DNA from: Bacteroidales bacterium
GTDB taxonomy: Bacteria; Bacteroidota; Bacteroidia; Bacteroidales; P3
Length of the DNA stretch: 64,000 nt
Direction of reading: 5' to 3'
Assembly: GCA_009785425.1 (NCBI GenBank)
Contig: WQWI01000003.1
Coordinates: 48,452 to 112,451, forward strand
Part shown: positions 51,970-61,182 of the stretch, piece by piece
How the letters are laid out: every line of letters starts with the position of its first letter
How positions within the stretch are numbered: position 1 is the first letter of the stretch
Program-made: the position numbers and the translations under genes
The notes under the pieces: generated by a model
What the model was told of the DNA's origin: nothing
The model's input: only the letters and a program-made list of their open reading frames with translations
Database searches by the model: none

Positions 51970-54453
51970 ATGAAATTTTTGAGATATAGTTTTGTTGCGA
52001 TTTTTCTGTGTATAACGACAGTGAGTTTTGCACAAAGAGGGCAAAGAGCCTTAGACAGAGCAAATAGGGCATTTGAACTGCAACAGTTTAACCAAGCGGC
52101 AACGCTTTATCAACGAGCGTTTACAAGAGTTCGAGGTGACGAACTTAGAAATCAAATCCGTTTTCAAATTGCGGAAAGTTACCGTTTGTCGGGACAAAAA
52201 AATCGCACGGCAATAGGGCATTATCGAGGATTGATCCGAGCACGCTATTATGAGATAGAGCCGAGAGTTTTTTTGAGTTTTGCGGAAATCCTTCGTTTTC
52301 GTGGCGAGCATGAAGAGGCGATTGAAATGCTTGAACGTTTTTTGGAATTAGTCCCTGGTGACGAGCGTGCCACGCTGCTTCTCGAATCCGCTAGAAATAC
52401 TGAATACTGGATAAATAATCCAACTCGACATATCGTTGAACCAGTCCGAAGACTCAACTCAAGAGCCAACGATTTTTCTCCGAGATTTTTGGATGACAAC
52501 GAACGAGCGTTAGTATTCACGTCTTCTCGAGAAGGTGCGACAGGCAGACGAAATGACGATTGGACCGGACAACGATTTACCGATTTGTTTGTCTCAAATC
52601 AAAACCAACAAGGCGTTTGGAGTACGCCAAGATTACTGGAGGATGAAGGAAACATCAACACAATTGCGAACGAAGCTGATGCTTTTTTTATCAATAATGG
52701 AAATACCGTTTTCTTCACGTATTGTGCAAATGTACGCAGGGCACAAAACGGGTGTAGAATTTATACGTCTAACTTTGACGGGGTGTCATGGAGTGTACCT
52801 CGTCATGTAGACTTATCGCCGGACTCCGCAGCAGACTTTGTGCATCCATGGGTGAGTGCAGACGGGCGAGTGATTATTTTTGCATCAAACAAGGAGGGCA
52901 GTTTTGGATATTTAGATTTGTGGATGGCGACACGAAGCAGTCCTAACGAGGAGTTTGGACCACCACAAAATTTAGGACCAAATATCAATACTTCCGGTAG
53001 GGAAGCGTGGCCATTTCTGAAAGACTCATTACTTTATTTTGCATCGACCGGGCATCCCGGATTGGGTGGCTACGATATGTTTGTGAGCGAGCGAACGGAG
53101 GACGGGTGGGGCGTACCGGAAAATTTGGGTGTGCCGATGAATTCAAGTGCAGACGATTTCGGAATTGTATTTGCACGTTGTGGAACTCGTGGTTTTTTCA
53201 GTTCAAACCGAAACGAAGGAAGAGCGGCAACTCGTTCGGACGACGACATTTGGAGTTTTGTTTTACCATCAATCAATTTCACAATTTCGGGTGTAGTTCG
53301 CGATGACGAAACCATGCAATTGTTAGCCAACGCAATGGTACAAATCATAGGCTCCGACGGACTTTCCGTGCGAGTACTTACAAACAACAGAGGTTTTTTT
53401 AGATTTGATGAAACGCAAATCCGACAAGATGTAACTTATCAACTTTCGGTTTCGATGTCAGGCTATTTCGATAATGAAATCATTGTGACCACAGTAGGCT
53501 TGAACAATGGTGTTGACTTTGTTCGGGATTTCAGTTTGATGCCGTTGCCAAGGGGAGATGTAATGCTTCCTGAAATTTTGTATGCGGTTGGACGATGGGA
53601 GCTGCGAGAGCAATTCCAAGATTCGTTGATGGGTTTGATCGAGCTAATGGAGCAAAATCCGAGATTGGTCGTTGAACTGGGTTCGCATACAGATAATCGT
53701 CCCATTGCGATGACTAACGATACGTTGTCGCAACGCCGTGCCCAGTCTGTGGTAGATTTTTTGATTACAAGAGGTATTCACCCGGGACGTTTAGTGGCAA
53801 GAGGCTACGGCGATCGTGCCCCGAGAGCATTTTTAGAAGATTTTTCAAAAACAGATGGTGGTGTAACTCTCGACATTGCAGCAGGAACCGTTTTAACATC
53901 CTACTTTATCAATGCATTGCCAACAAGACCCTTACAGGAAATAGCACACTCTCTCAACCGTAGAACGGAATTCCGAATTTTGCGAGATGACTTTATTCCG
54001 CCTGCCGAAGGAGGGGAACCGATATCGCTCGACAACTTAGTGAGAATGGCACGTGTCGAAGACCACATGAGAATACCGTTCCGAATCAATCCCCCTACAG
54101 GATTGCCCGAATTTGAGACTGTGATTAACGGTGCAAGTTTCACATTTGTTTACGATGAAAATGCTCGTCAAAACCTTATCGGAATGGAAGACGCCATACG
54201 GCTTTTGCGAACAGGAAGAATCAATAGAAATGATTTCAGAGATGGTGCAAGATCATTCGATGAGGATGGCGATATTTTGCCAAATTCCGTAATAATATTA
54301 CGCGAAATGCGAATCGGCAGACAAACCTTAAACAATGTTTCGGTAACTGTAACGCCCGAACTTCCGGCTCCGGTTATTTTGACTTCCGAAACGATGCGTC
54401 TGCTCGGCGAGTTTGAGATTAATCGTGTGGAGCGAGAGTTGCAGTTGAGGTAA
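51970..54453 (+). CDS. PorE-like OmpA-family protein with degenerate retropepsin-like tail
   Basis: An 827-residue cell-envelope protein. Signal peptide 1-21 (VSFA-Q); TPR-like helices about 25-140; a PD40/WD40-like propeller about 160-430 (FSPRFLDDNERALVFTSSRE, repeated YFASTGHPGLGGYDMFVS-type blades); a CarboxypepD_reg-like sandwich about 432-525; and an OmpA peptidoglycan-binding domain about 540-690 (VELGSHTDNRP, LSQRRAQSVVDFLITRGI). This is the order seen in PorE of the type IX secretion system. The extra tail of about 130 residues (INGASFTFVYDENA, GDILPNSVIILREMRIG, LLGEFEI) follows the pattern of retropepsin-like proteins but has YDENA (about 727-731) where the catalytic DTGA would be. 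Confidence 0.8.
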   Translation: MKFLRYSFVAIFLCITTVSFAQRGQRALDRANRAFELQQFNQAATLYQRAFTRVRGDELRNQIRFQIAESYRLSGQKNRTAIGHYRGLIRARYYEIEPRVFLSFAEILRFRGEHEEAIEMLERFLELVPGDERATLLLESARNTEYWINNPTRHIVEPVRRLNSRANDFSPRFLDDNERALVFTSSREGATGRRNDDWTGQRFTDLFVSNQNQQGVWSTPRLLEDEGNINTIANEADAFFINNGNTVFFTYCANVRRAQNGCRIYTSNFDGVSWSVPRHVDLSPDSAADFVHPWVSADGRVIIFASNKEGSFGYLDLWMATRSSPNEEFGPPQNLGPNINTSGREAWPFLKDSLLYFASTGHPGLGGYDMFVSERTEDGWGVPENLGVPMNSSADDFGIVFARCGTRGFFSSNRNEGRAATRSDDDIWSFVLPSINFTISGVVRDDETMQLLANAMVQIIGSDGLSVRVLTNNRGFFRFDETQIRQDVTYQLSVSMSGYFDNEIIVTTVGLNNGVDFVRDFSLMPLPRGDVMLPEILYAVGRWELREQFQDSLMGLIELMEQNPRLVVELGSHTDNRPIAMTNDTLSQRRAQSVVDFLITRGIHPGRLVARGYGDRAPRAFLEDFSKTDGGVTLDIAAGTVLTSYFINALPTRPLQEIAHSLNRRTEFRILRDDFIPPAEGGEPISLDNLVRMARVEDHMRIPFRINPPTGLPEFETVINGASFTFVYDENARQNLIGMEDAIRLLRTGRINRNDFRDGARSFDEDGDILPNSVIILREMRIGRQTLNNVSVTVTPELPAPVILTSETMRLLGEFEINRVERELQLR

Positions 54454-54491
54454 TTAGGAATATTTGCGAGAGACTTAAATACAAAAAACTT

Positions 54492-55451
54492 ATGAAAGCA
54501 AAATTTACTATCCTGTATTTGCTCGTGGTGAGTAGTGTTTTTGCACAACCTCTCCAGCTAAGACCAGAAGTAGTTGAACTCTACAGACTTCAAGATATTG
54601 CTTTGCGGTCGCGTGTTTTAATGGAAAAAGATTTGATTGAAAAGCATGAAGCGTTTTTCAACCACCCGCTTTTTTGCGAGATTGCCTTTGGGATGGACAT
54701 CTTCCATTTCGCAGAAGCATTGTTGATACGAGGCGAACACGCCAAAGCAGAAGAGTATCTTTTAAGATCTGCAAGATCCCATTATTTGAGTACGTCAACT
54801 ATGCTTGATATTACGTTGAACAGAACAATGCAGGTATGGCCCGATACCGTGTTTTTAGTTCCAAGAACTCCCGAGAGTATGAGATTTAGGGAAACGATAG
54901 TAGAGAATATTCTTGAAATTGAGAACAAACGAAACATAGACCCTCGTATTATTGCTATTGCAGAAGAAATAAGAGAATTGATTAGAAAAGATCAGGCTGT
55001 TCGTAGATTACCTCGCGAAGACTGGGATTCCGTTGGAAGGGTAGATTCAGTAATTATTCACCGAGTCAAAGAATTGATAAAAGAAAATCCGGACATTGAT
55101 ATTTTGCGTATTGCTATGATAAGGGGTGTTAGCACACATTTCGGAAATAGTCTGGATATAGGACTTATTTTTTGGCATCAAAGAGGGTCAACAGCATGGT
55201 GGACAGATTTTTTTGAGGCATATTTCCGAAAACGAGCGGAAGAAGGAAGGGGTTTAGATTTTTGTTTTTGGTACGATACCGTTCGTTTTATAGCAAGAGG
55301 TGAAGACTCTTTTTTTGGAATGGCTCCTCAGCGTACTCCCGCATTTCAATTTAGGCTTAATGTTGATAATCTTGATGAAGTCAACGAAAATCGGGCAAAG
55401 GTTGGGTTATTGCCGTTATACGGACGTGACCAACGAACACCCACCCCCTAA
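54492..55451 (+). CDS. secreted protein of unknown function, DUF6624-like
   Basis: A 319-residue protein with a signal peptide (1-18, SVFA-Q). The C-terminal half (about 150-315) resembles DUF6624: IRKDQAVRR, then VDSVIIHRVKELIKENPDID, a conserved IFWHQRG and a closing PLYGRDQ, the usual H-Q and G-x-Q pattern of that family. No enzymatic role is known. It starts 38 nt after the PorE-like gene and probably shares its transcript. The last residues TPTP come from the C-rich repeat that begins at about 55438. Confidence 0.65.
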   Translation: MKAKFTILYLLVVSSVFAQPLQLRPEVVELYRLQDIALRSRVLMEKDLIEKHEAFFNHPLFCEIAFGMDIFHFAEALLIRGEHAKAEEYLLRSARSHYLSTSTMLDITLNRTMQVWPDTVFLVPRTPESMRFRETIVENILEIENKRNIDPRIIAIAEEIRELIRKDQAVRRLPREDWDSVGRVDSVIIHRVKELIKENPDIDILRIAMIRGVSTHFGNSLDIGLIFWHQRGSTAWWTDFFEAYFRKRAEEGRGLDFCFWYDTVRFIARGEDSFFGMAPQRTPAFQFRLNVDNLDEVNENRAKVGLLPLYGRDQRTPTP

Positions 55452-55651
55452 CCACCCCCGCCAGCGGGGGAGAGCGAAGCGTAAAAAATTATGAGGAGCA
55501 ACGCGACGAATACGATACTGCGAAAATTGTCGGAGCGCCAGCGGAGATCATAATTTTCGCAAAGACTTTTTTTGGTTCGTTTTTTTGGTCACAAAAAAAT
55601 GAACGACAAAGAGTATAAAAAAGCAGGGGCGAGTCTCAAACTCGCCCCTGC
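55438..55651. repeat. repeat-rich spacer: C/G-rich hairpin, large A/T hairpin, family B hairpin
   Basis: No gene between 55452 and 55656. From 55455 there is CCCCCGCC-AGCGGGGG, like the insert in the sigma gene. At about 55519-55563 TGCGAAAATT pairs with AATTTTCGCA, followed by a T-run, a possible terminator for the forward unit. At 55623-55651 GCAGGGGCGAG pairs with CTCGCCCCTGC, 6 nt from the stop of the convergent OmpA gene. Confidence 0.75.
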
Positions 55652-55656
55652 AAATC

Positions 55657-56634
55657 CTAATCATCTGCAATCAATCGCATCAACTCATCCAAATTCGGCG
55701 TTAAAATAATCTCCGAACGACGGTTTCTAGCACGATTTTCGGGGGTATCATTTGGTGCTATCGGCATCCACTCTCCACGACCGGCAGCGATTACGCGTGT
55801 TGGAGAAATACCTCGGTTTTCAAGCAAAATACGTGTGATTGCCGTTGCACGCATCACACTCAAATCCAAGTTATCTCTAACATCACCTCTGCCTCTCATC
55901 GGGATATTGTCGGTGTGACCTTCAACCATAATACTGATTTCCGGGCTTTGTGCTAAAATTGTAGCAACTTCGCGAATGGCTCTTTGGCCTTCGGCGTTCA
56001 CTTGCCACTGACCGGAAGCAAAAAGCAATCTTTCGTCCATCGAAATATGAACTCTTCCGTCTCTCGTGTAAACAGTCAAACCTCTGTCGGCAAAGCCCAA
56101 CAAGGCCTGCTGAACTCTGCCGAGAAGGGCTCTTAACTCTGCTTCTTTACTGTCCAAAATACCTTGAAGCTCATTAACACGAACTTCTTTTTCACGAAAC
56201 TCCGCCAATAAACGATCCAATTCGCGTTGTTGCTCGTTTACCTCGGCTTCACGCCTGAGCAAATTATCACGAGCAGTGTTTAGCTCTTGCATGAGACGTT
56301 GGTTTTCCGCACGATTTCCGGAAAGGGCTGTGGTAAACCTTGCATTTAACTCGTCGTATTCGGCTCGTAAATTTTCCAAACTCGTTTGGGCAAATCTGTG
56401 ATCGGCTTCCATTTCGTTGTAGGCAGCTTGTAGCCTGGCTAACTGTTCTCTCAATCGTTCAATTTCCGCTCTCAACTCATTGATGAGAATACCTTGTTCC
56501 AAGTTGGCTCTTTCCAACCTTGCGGCGTTGCCGGAAACTTCATTGTATTTACTTTCCAGTTCCCGGAATCTTTGCATACTTACGCAAGATGCAAGAAGAA
56601 CTGTAAATGCTGTGAAGATAAAGATTTTTTTCAT
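55657..56634 (-). CDS. OmpA-family lipoprotein with long coiled coil
   Basis: A 325-residue lipoprotein with signal MKKIFIFTAFTVLLASC. Residues about 25-180 are an almost unbroken coiled coil rich in E, R and L (LEQGILINELRAEIERLREQ). Residues about 190-315 form an OmpA-like peptidoglycan-binding domain with VEGHTDNIPM, LDLSVMRATAITRILLENRG, and NRARNRRSEIIL. It likely tethers the outer membrane to peptidoglycan across an extended rod. It follows xth by 60 nt on the same strand. Confidence 0.9.
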   Translation of the reverse strand: MKKIFIFTAFTVLLASCVSMQRFRELESKYNEVSGNAARLERANLEQGILINELRAEIERLREQLARLQAAYNEMEADHRFAQTSLENLRAEYDELNARFTTALSGNRAENQRLMQELNTARDNLLRREAEVNEQQRELDRLLAEFREKEVRVNELQGILDSKEAELRALLGRVQQALLGFADRGLTVYTRDGRVHISMDERLLFASGQWQVNAEGQRAIREVATILAQSPEISIMVEGHTDNIPMRGRGDVRDNLDLSVMRATAITRILLENRGISPTRVIAAGRGEWMPIAPNDTPENRARNRRSEIILTPNLDELMRLIADD

Positions 56635-56694
56635 GACTTATGTTTTATGATTTATATTTGGAATATTTCCGCTGGCTGGGCAGGAGGTGGAGTT

Positions 56695-57462
56695 TCACAT
56701 TCTTAATTCTGCAAACACCGGACAATGGTCAGAATGCATTGCATTCGGCATAATAGACGCAGAGATCAAGTTTTTTTCAAGGTTTTTCGTCAGCATGATG
56801 TAATCAATCCGCCAGCCTTTGTTATTTGTGCGAGCGTTGAAACGATACGTCCACCACGAATAGTGATGTGCTGAGTTCGGGTTCAGAAAACGAAATGTAT
56901 CCACAAATCCATCGTTGATAAATTGACTCATCCACTCACGCTCTTCGGGCAAGAACCCCGAATTTTTGGCGTTTCCTTTCGGATCGTGAATGTCAATCGG
57001 TTCGTGAGCAATGTTAAAATCTCCACAAATAGCGAGCTTTGGACGAGTTTTTTCGAGATGTTTAATATAGTGATGAAAATCGTCGAGCCACTGCATTTTG
57101 AATGCTTGACGTTCTTCGCCCGACGTCCCCGAAGGATGATATACGCTGACCACTGAAAAATCACCGAAATCCGCACGAATCAAGCGACCCTCATTGTCGT
57201 ATTTTTCTATTCCCATTCCAAATTCAACGTGTGTTGGTTCTTGTTTGGTTAGAATTGCGACACCGCTATAGCCTTTTTTTTGTGCAGAAAAATAGTAGCA
57301 ATGGTAGCCCAAATTTTGAAAATCCATGGTTGGGATTTGTTCGGGTTGTGCTTTGGTTTCCTGCAAACACACCACATCTGGATTGGTTTTTTCCAACCAG
57401 TCCAAAAATCCTTTGCCGACTGCGGCACGAATTCCATTGACGTTATACGACACAATTTTCAT
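56695..57462 (-). CDS. xth: exodeoxyribonuclease III
   Basis: AP endonuclease and 3'-5' exonuclease of base excision repair, 255 residues and cytoplasmic. EEP motifs: YNVNGIRAAVGKGFLDWL (5-22), CLQETKAQPEQI (about 32-43, metal-binding E), SVYHPSGTSG, CGDFNIAHEPIDIHDP (about 145-160) and the C-terminal SDHCPVFAEL. The -7 box TACTTTTG on the reverse strand ends 6 nt from the ATG, so the message is probably leaderless. Confidence 0.95.
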   Translation of the reverse strand: MKIVSYNVNGIRAAVGKGFLDWLEKTNPDVVCLQETKAQPEQIPTMDFQNLGYHCYYFSAQKKGYSGVAILTKQEPTHVEFGMGIEKYDNEGRLIRADFGDFSVVSVYHPSGTSGEERQAFKMQWLDDFHHYIKHLEKTRPKLAICGDFNIAHEPIDIHDPKGNAKNSGFLPEEREWMSQFINDGFVDTFRFLNPNSAHHYSWWTYRFNARTNNKGWRIDYIMLTKNLEKNLISASIMPNAMHSDHCPVFAELRM

Positions 57463-57467
57463 TCATA

Positions 57468-57475
57468 CAAAAGTA
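57468..57475 (-). promoter_or_regulatory. -7 box of xth, leaderless arrangement
   Basis: Forward CAAAAGTA, reverse TACTTTTG; its last G (57468) is 6 nt from the first base of the start codon (57462). Confidence 0.65.
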
Positions 57476-57536
57476 CGAAAAACTTTTGGAGAATTTTGCA
57501 CAGACAAATACGGATTTTTAACAATGGATTGTTAAT

Positions 57537-58274
57537 TTATTTTTGTATCCACGCACAAATTTTTTGATGAACAGAGACTCCAAAAACGAAAATCAATAGC
57601 CGATGAATAAATGTCTTGATTTTGAAACTAAAGTTCTTTTTCACCCAATGAGCATCAAAATGATGAATAGCATACGTTTGCTTGGATTTTTTAGTTTTTT
57701 TTGTATGATAATTTTTTGGTGAAAAATAAACTGCAGGATACAACGTTAAACCAATGTTTTCAACCTCTGTTATTTGATTGGCATGATGAGGTATTGAATA
57801 GTTTGTGTCTAGGGTTTTTTTGATAATTCCGGGAAGAGGTGCGGTGTCGAGTGTTCCGTTTGGACTTATAAAATGTCGATTTTCGTAATAATCCAAACAT
57901 TTTTTGATCCATTCCATTTTAGGCTGTGCACCTATGATTGCCGCTTCAATGTTGCCGCTTGCTTCATAACCTATAAACGATGAATGATGTAATAGGGGAG
58001 AAAAATCTTTTAACACTTCTACGTCGGAATCCAAATAAAGTCCACCTTCGGTGTATAGTGCGTACAACCTTATATAATCAGCGGCAAATGCATATTTTTT
58101 GTGTTCGCAGGCTTCTTTTACCCAGTTGATTTTTTGCATATCAAACCTATCGTTATTCCAAAGAACAAACTCATAGCCAGGCAAATGTTTATGCCACGAA
58201 TCAATGCAATGTTGAATTAACGGAGGATAAGGGTCACCACTAATCCAGCAGTAATGTATTTTTTTTGGTATCAC
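57537..58274 (-). CDS. GT32/capsular polysaccharide-type glycosyltransferase
   Basis: A 245-residue cytoplasmic transferase with the OCH1-like pattern IPKKIHYCWISGDPYPPL (2-19), HLPGYEFVLWNNDRFD, YAFAADYIRLYALYTEGGLY (about 61-80) and the metal-binding LDSDVEVL (about 81-88), with a HHFDAHWV motif near the C-terminus. It adds a sugar during capsule or O-antigen synthesis. It is the last gene of a six-gene operon and overlaps the polymerase gene by 35 nt. Confidence 0.88.
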   Translation of the reverse strand: MIPKKIHYCWISGDPYPPLIQHCIDSWHKHLPGYEFVLWNNDRFDMQKINWVKEACEHKKYAFAADYIRLYALYTEGGLYLDSDVEVLKDFSPLLHHSSFIGYEASGNIEAAIIGAQPKMEWIKKCLDYYENRHFISPNGTLDTAPLPGIIKKTLDTNYSIPHHANQITEVENIGLTLYPAVYFSPKNYHTKKTKKSKQTYAIHHFDAHWVKKNFSFKIKTFIHRLLIFVFGVSVHQKICAWIQK

Positions 58275-59415
58275 TCTCTATTTTGGGTTGGGTAAGTACT
58301 ATCATGAGTGCTGTAATCACGTAAAAATAGGGCAAAAACGGAGAACTTGCTGCCATTGCTTGGACAATAAATGGCAATAAAATTATCGTAATTTTACCGT
58401 TTGAAACTTTAATAAAAACCAATAGCGTTGCACACAACAAAAGAAGTCCTATCACACCGGACTCCATTAAATACATAAGAAAATAGTTGTGTGCACCAAA
58501 AGACAAAATATATTCGGTATTTGAAAAGCCGATACCAAACAGGATGTTGCCTAACTTAGCTGTTTGAAAATAAACCAAAGCTTCCTCGAAAATCAGAAAT
58601 TTGGTTTGAAAACTATAATCCGGAAAATACCGCAGTGCCCAAAGAGCCAAAATGCCAGAAATCCCTATCGAAAAAACCACCAGCAATGATTTTTTCCAAT
58701 TCAAATTTCGAAAAAAGAAATAGTAAAATAATCCGATAGCAATCGCCGGAATAGACGCTCTAGAAAAAGCCAGTACGATAAGAATGGACACGATTATAAT
58801 TTCTTTCTTTAGCGATTCTTTGTAAGTATCATTCCACCAAAGCAAAAAAAACAACAACAAAACCAAAAGAATAGCCACGAGATTGCTATCGCCGTGTATC
58901 AGTGCCGTAAACTTGAACTGATAAATACCGTAATAAGGATTGGTGCCTTGAGCTATCATCCAAAAACTCATTACATATCTAAAAACAGCCTCAAAGCAAA
59001 AAATGATAACCGAATAGCGAATAAGTTTTCGTCCTAACTTTTTCAAAAAATCGGCTGATGTTTGTTCGGAAAAAAATAAAATAAAGAATAGAAACAGAGG
59101 AGCCATCACAGCAGCGATATAGCGTCGAAACGGTGCGTGCATAAAATACTGCGATACGAATAAATAGGCGGCAAAAATTAAGCAAACAACGATGACGATT
59201 TTTAATTTTTGATTGTTGATTTTTGGCTGTTCGTTGTTAAATGTTTGAAAAATCCAGCACGCAACGGCACCCAGTAGAAACAGCATTGTCGGCGATACCG
59301 GAAACCACATAACGTTTGTCAAACTTGCAAACGGAATGAGCAACCACAACCCCAACTCACTAAGCGAAAGGTTAGATATTGAATTTTTGAGTGATGTGTA
59401 ACTTCGTAAAATCAT
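58240..59415 (-). CDS. O-antigen polymerase/ligase-like membrane protein (Wzy/WaaL type)
   Basis: A 391-residue protein with ten or more membrane helices across its whole length and little soluble sequence. The Wzy_C-like central part has RASIPAIAIGLFYYFF (about 220-235), and a loop followed by GIGFSNTEYILSFGAHNYFLMYLMESG (given in parts: GIGFSNTEYI, FGAHNYFLMYL) matches the conserved histidine-asparagine region of O-antigen ligases and polymerases. It sits among three glycosyltransferase genes, so polymerisation of a surface glycan is likely. Confidence 0.8.
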   Translation of the reverse strand: MILRSYTSLKNSISNLSLSELGLWLLIPFASLTNVMWFPVSPTMLFLLGAVACWIFQTFNNEQPKINNQKLKIVIVVCLIFAAYLFVSQYFMHAPFRRYIAAVMAPLFLFFILFFSEQTSADFLKKLGRKLIRYSVIIFCFEAVFRYVMSFWMIAQGTNPYYGIYQFKFTALIHGDSNLVAILLVLLLFFLLWWNDTYKESLKKEIIIVSILIVLAFSRASIPAIAIGLFYYFFFRNLNWKKSLLVVFSIGISGILALWALRYFPDYSFQTKFLIFEEALVYFQTAKLGNILFGIGFSNTEYILSFGAHNYFLMYLMESGVIGLLLLCATLLVFIKVSNGKITIILLPFIVQAMAASSPFLPYFYVITALMIVLTQPKIESDTKKNTLLLD

Positions 59416-59417
59416 TT

Positions 59418-60383
59418 TTAACGTATTGTTTTTCTCGCACCAATCAGTATTTGACGCGCCACTTTTCCGAGTGCTGGGTTTATGTTATATGCCCTAACAA
59501 GAGCCAATCGCCACGGAGCTATTTGCGAAACTGCCCATTTGTTTTTGAGATATTTTTCACAAATAAGTTTTTTCAATTCTGTCGGACAATCCGTACCACC
59601 ATCTCGTAAAAAAGAAAAGTATTCCTCGATAAAAAATTTTGCTGTACAGTTGTCTAATTCGTTCGTATGTTCAATGGTTTTAAGATACTCATACACCCAA
59701 ATCATATAGTTCATTCGTTTGTCGGCAGTGGCAGTAGTATTGGTGTTTACCATCGAATTAGGACGCTGAATATAGTTGTAAACTTTGCTATCAACCAAAA
59801 AAACAGTTGGGCTGTGTTTTAAAATAATTTCGAGATTAATGATTACATCTTCCCCGATAAAATACTGGTAAGGGAATGCAATTTTTTCAAAAAGCCGTTT
59901 TTTTATAAGCCTTCCACAAAGTGATGGCACGATTGATTTTGCGAGGAAACTGCAAAGTAACAAGTGCTCGGCATCTGTATAAGCAAACCGATTTTTGTGG
60001 TCCGCTATGATTTTTCCAGACTCTAAAACGGAAATCATTTGTCCGATAATAATGTCGCTGTCGGATATTTGAGCTTGTTTCCAAAGCACATCGAGAGCGT
60101 TTGGAGTTATAGTATCATCGCTATCGAGAAAAAACACATATTCGCCTTTTGCCTTTGCCAATCCAGTTTCGCGTGCACGAGGAAGTCCGCCGTTTTCTTT
60201 GGAAATTACAGTTATTCTGAAATCTTTTTGTGCGTAACGTTCTAAGATTTCTAAAGAATTATCCGTACTGCCATCGTTTACCGCAATAATTTCAAAATCG
60301 TTGTGCGTTTGCGACAAGCAACTTTGGAAACACGCATCAAGATACTTCGCAGCATTATATGTAGGGATAATTATTGAAATCAT
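59418..60383 (-). CDS. glycosyltransferase family 2
   Basis: A 321-residue GT2 enzyme: ISIIIPTYNAAKYLDACFQS (2-21), VNDGSTDNSLEILERYA, NGGLPRARETGLAKAKGEY, and the metal-binding FFLDSDDTI (about 84-92). The 120-residue C-terminal region is specific to this enzyme. It begins 22 nt after the upstream GT2 gene and ends 2 nt before the polymerase gene. Confidence 0.9.
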   Translation of the reverse strand: MISIIIPTYNAAKYLDACFQSCLSQTHNDFEIIAVNDGSTDNSLEILERYAQKDFRITVISKENGGLPRARETGLAKAKGEYVFFLDSDDTITPNALDVLWKQAQISDSDIIIGQMISVLESGKIIADHKNRFAYTDAEHLLLCSFLAKSIVPSLCGRLIKKRLFEKIAFPYQYFIGEDVIINLEIILKHSPTVFLVDSKVYNYIQRPNSMVNTNTTATADKRMNYMIWVYEYLKTIEHTNELDNCTAKFFIEEYFSFLRDGGTDCPTELKKLICEKYLKNKWAVSQIAPWRLALVRAYNINPALGKVARQILIGARKTIR

Positions 60384-60405
60384 TTTTGTGTTTTATTCAG
60401 TAGCG

Positions 60406-61182
60406 TTAGAAGCGTGGTGTTATCCTTGACAACCAATATCTGGTTCGTGTATAAAATTCCGTAATTTTTGTGAAAAACGGTGCGTTTTTGTCTTTGTAAT
60501 TGTGTTTTTTTCTTATTTGCAAGGCTTCGTAATAACCTGCAATCGTTGTGGTGCTTATGCCTCCCAATCTAAAATTTGAAAGAACAACCGGAATGAGTTT
60601 AAATTTGACGCCTTGCTTTTTTGCTCTAATCATAAAGTCGTAATCTGCTGCGATTGAATATGCACAATTAAACAGCCCAATATGTTCATACACCTCTTTT
60701 TTAACAAAGCATGCGGGGTGTTCTATCATTCCCGCAGAAAGGCGTGAGGAATCCGTACCTATAATTTTAATGTTTACGTTGTTGTCCCAAACAGCCTTTA
60801 AGCCGTGATAAATTCCTATGTCCGAATTTTTTATAAATTTTTGTGCGATTATAGATAATGCATCTTTTTCAAACCAGTCATCTGCGTTGATAATCCCTAT
60901 AATTTCTCCTTTAGAACACTTAACTCCTTTGTTCATCGCATCATAAATCCCCTTATCCGGCTCTGAAATATAACGAAATGACACATTCGGAAAGCCTCCA
61001 TTTTTAACTTGCAAGTCGTAGCTTTTGATTATATCTAAGGTCCCGTCTGTGCTTGCTCCGTCAACAATGATGTACTCAATGTTGCTATACGTTTGATTAA
61101 GCACGCTGACTATGGTTTGCTCAATGGTATTTTTGGCGTTGAGAACCACGGTAATGATAGTTATGAGAGGGTTTTCTTTCAC
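60406..61182 (-). CDS. glycosyltransferase family 2 (WcaA-like)
   Basis: A 258-residue GT2 enzyme: PLITIITVVLNAKNTIEQT (5-23), IEYIIVDGASTDGTLDII (about 35-52), SEPDKGIYDAMNKGVKCSKG, NADDWFEKDAL (metal-binding, about 99-109) and the acceptor-side block IEHPACFVKKEVYE. The start codon directly follows the stop of plsY with no gap, indicating translational coupling in the operon. Confidence 0.9.
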   Translation of the reverse strand: MKENPLITIITVVLNAKNTIEQTIVSVLNQTYSNIEYIIVDGASTDGTLDIIKSYDLQVKNGGFPNVSFRYISEPDKGIYDAMNKGVKCSKGEIIGIINADDWFEKDALSIIAQKFIKNSDIGIYHGLKAVWDNNVNIKIIGTDSSRLSAGMIEHPACFVKKEVYEHIGLFNCAYSIAADYDFMIRAKKQGVKFKLIPVVLSNFRLGGISTTTIAGYYEALQIRKKHNYKDKNAPFFTKITEFYTRTRYWLSRITPRF

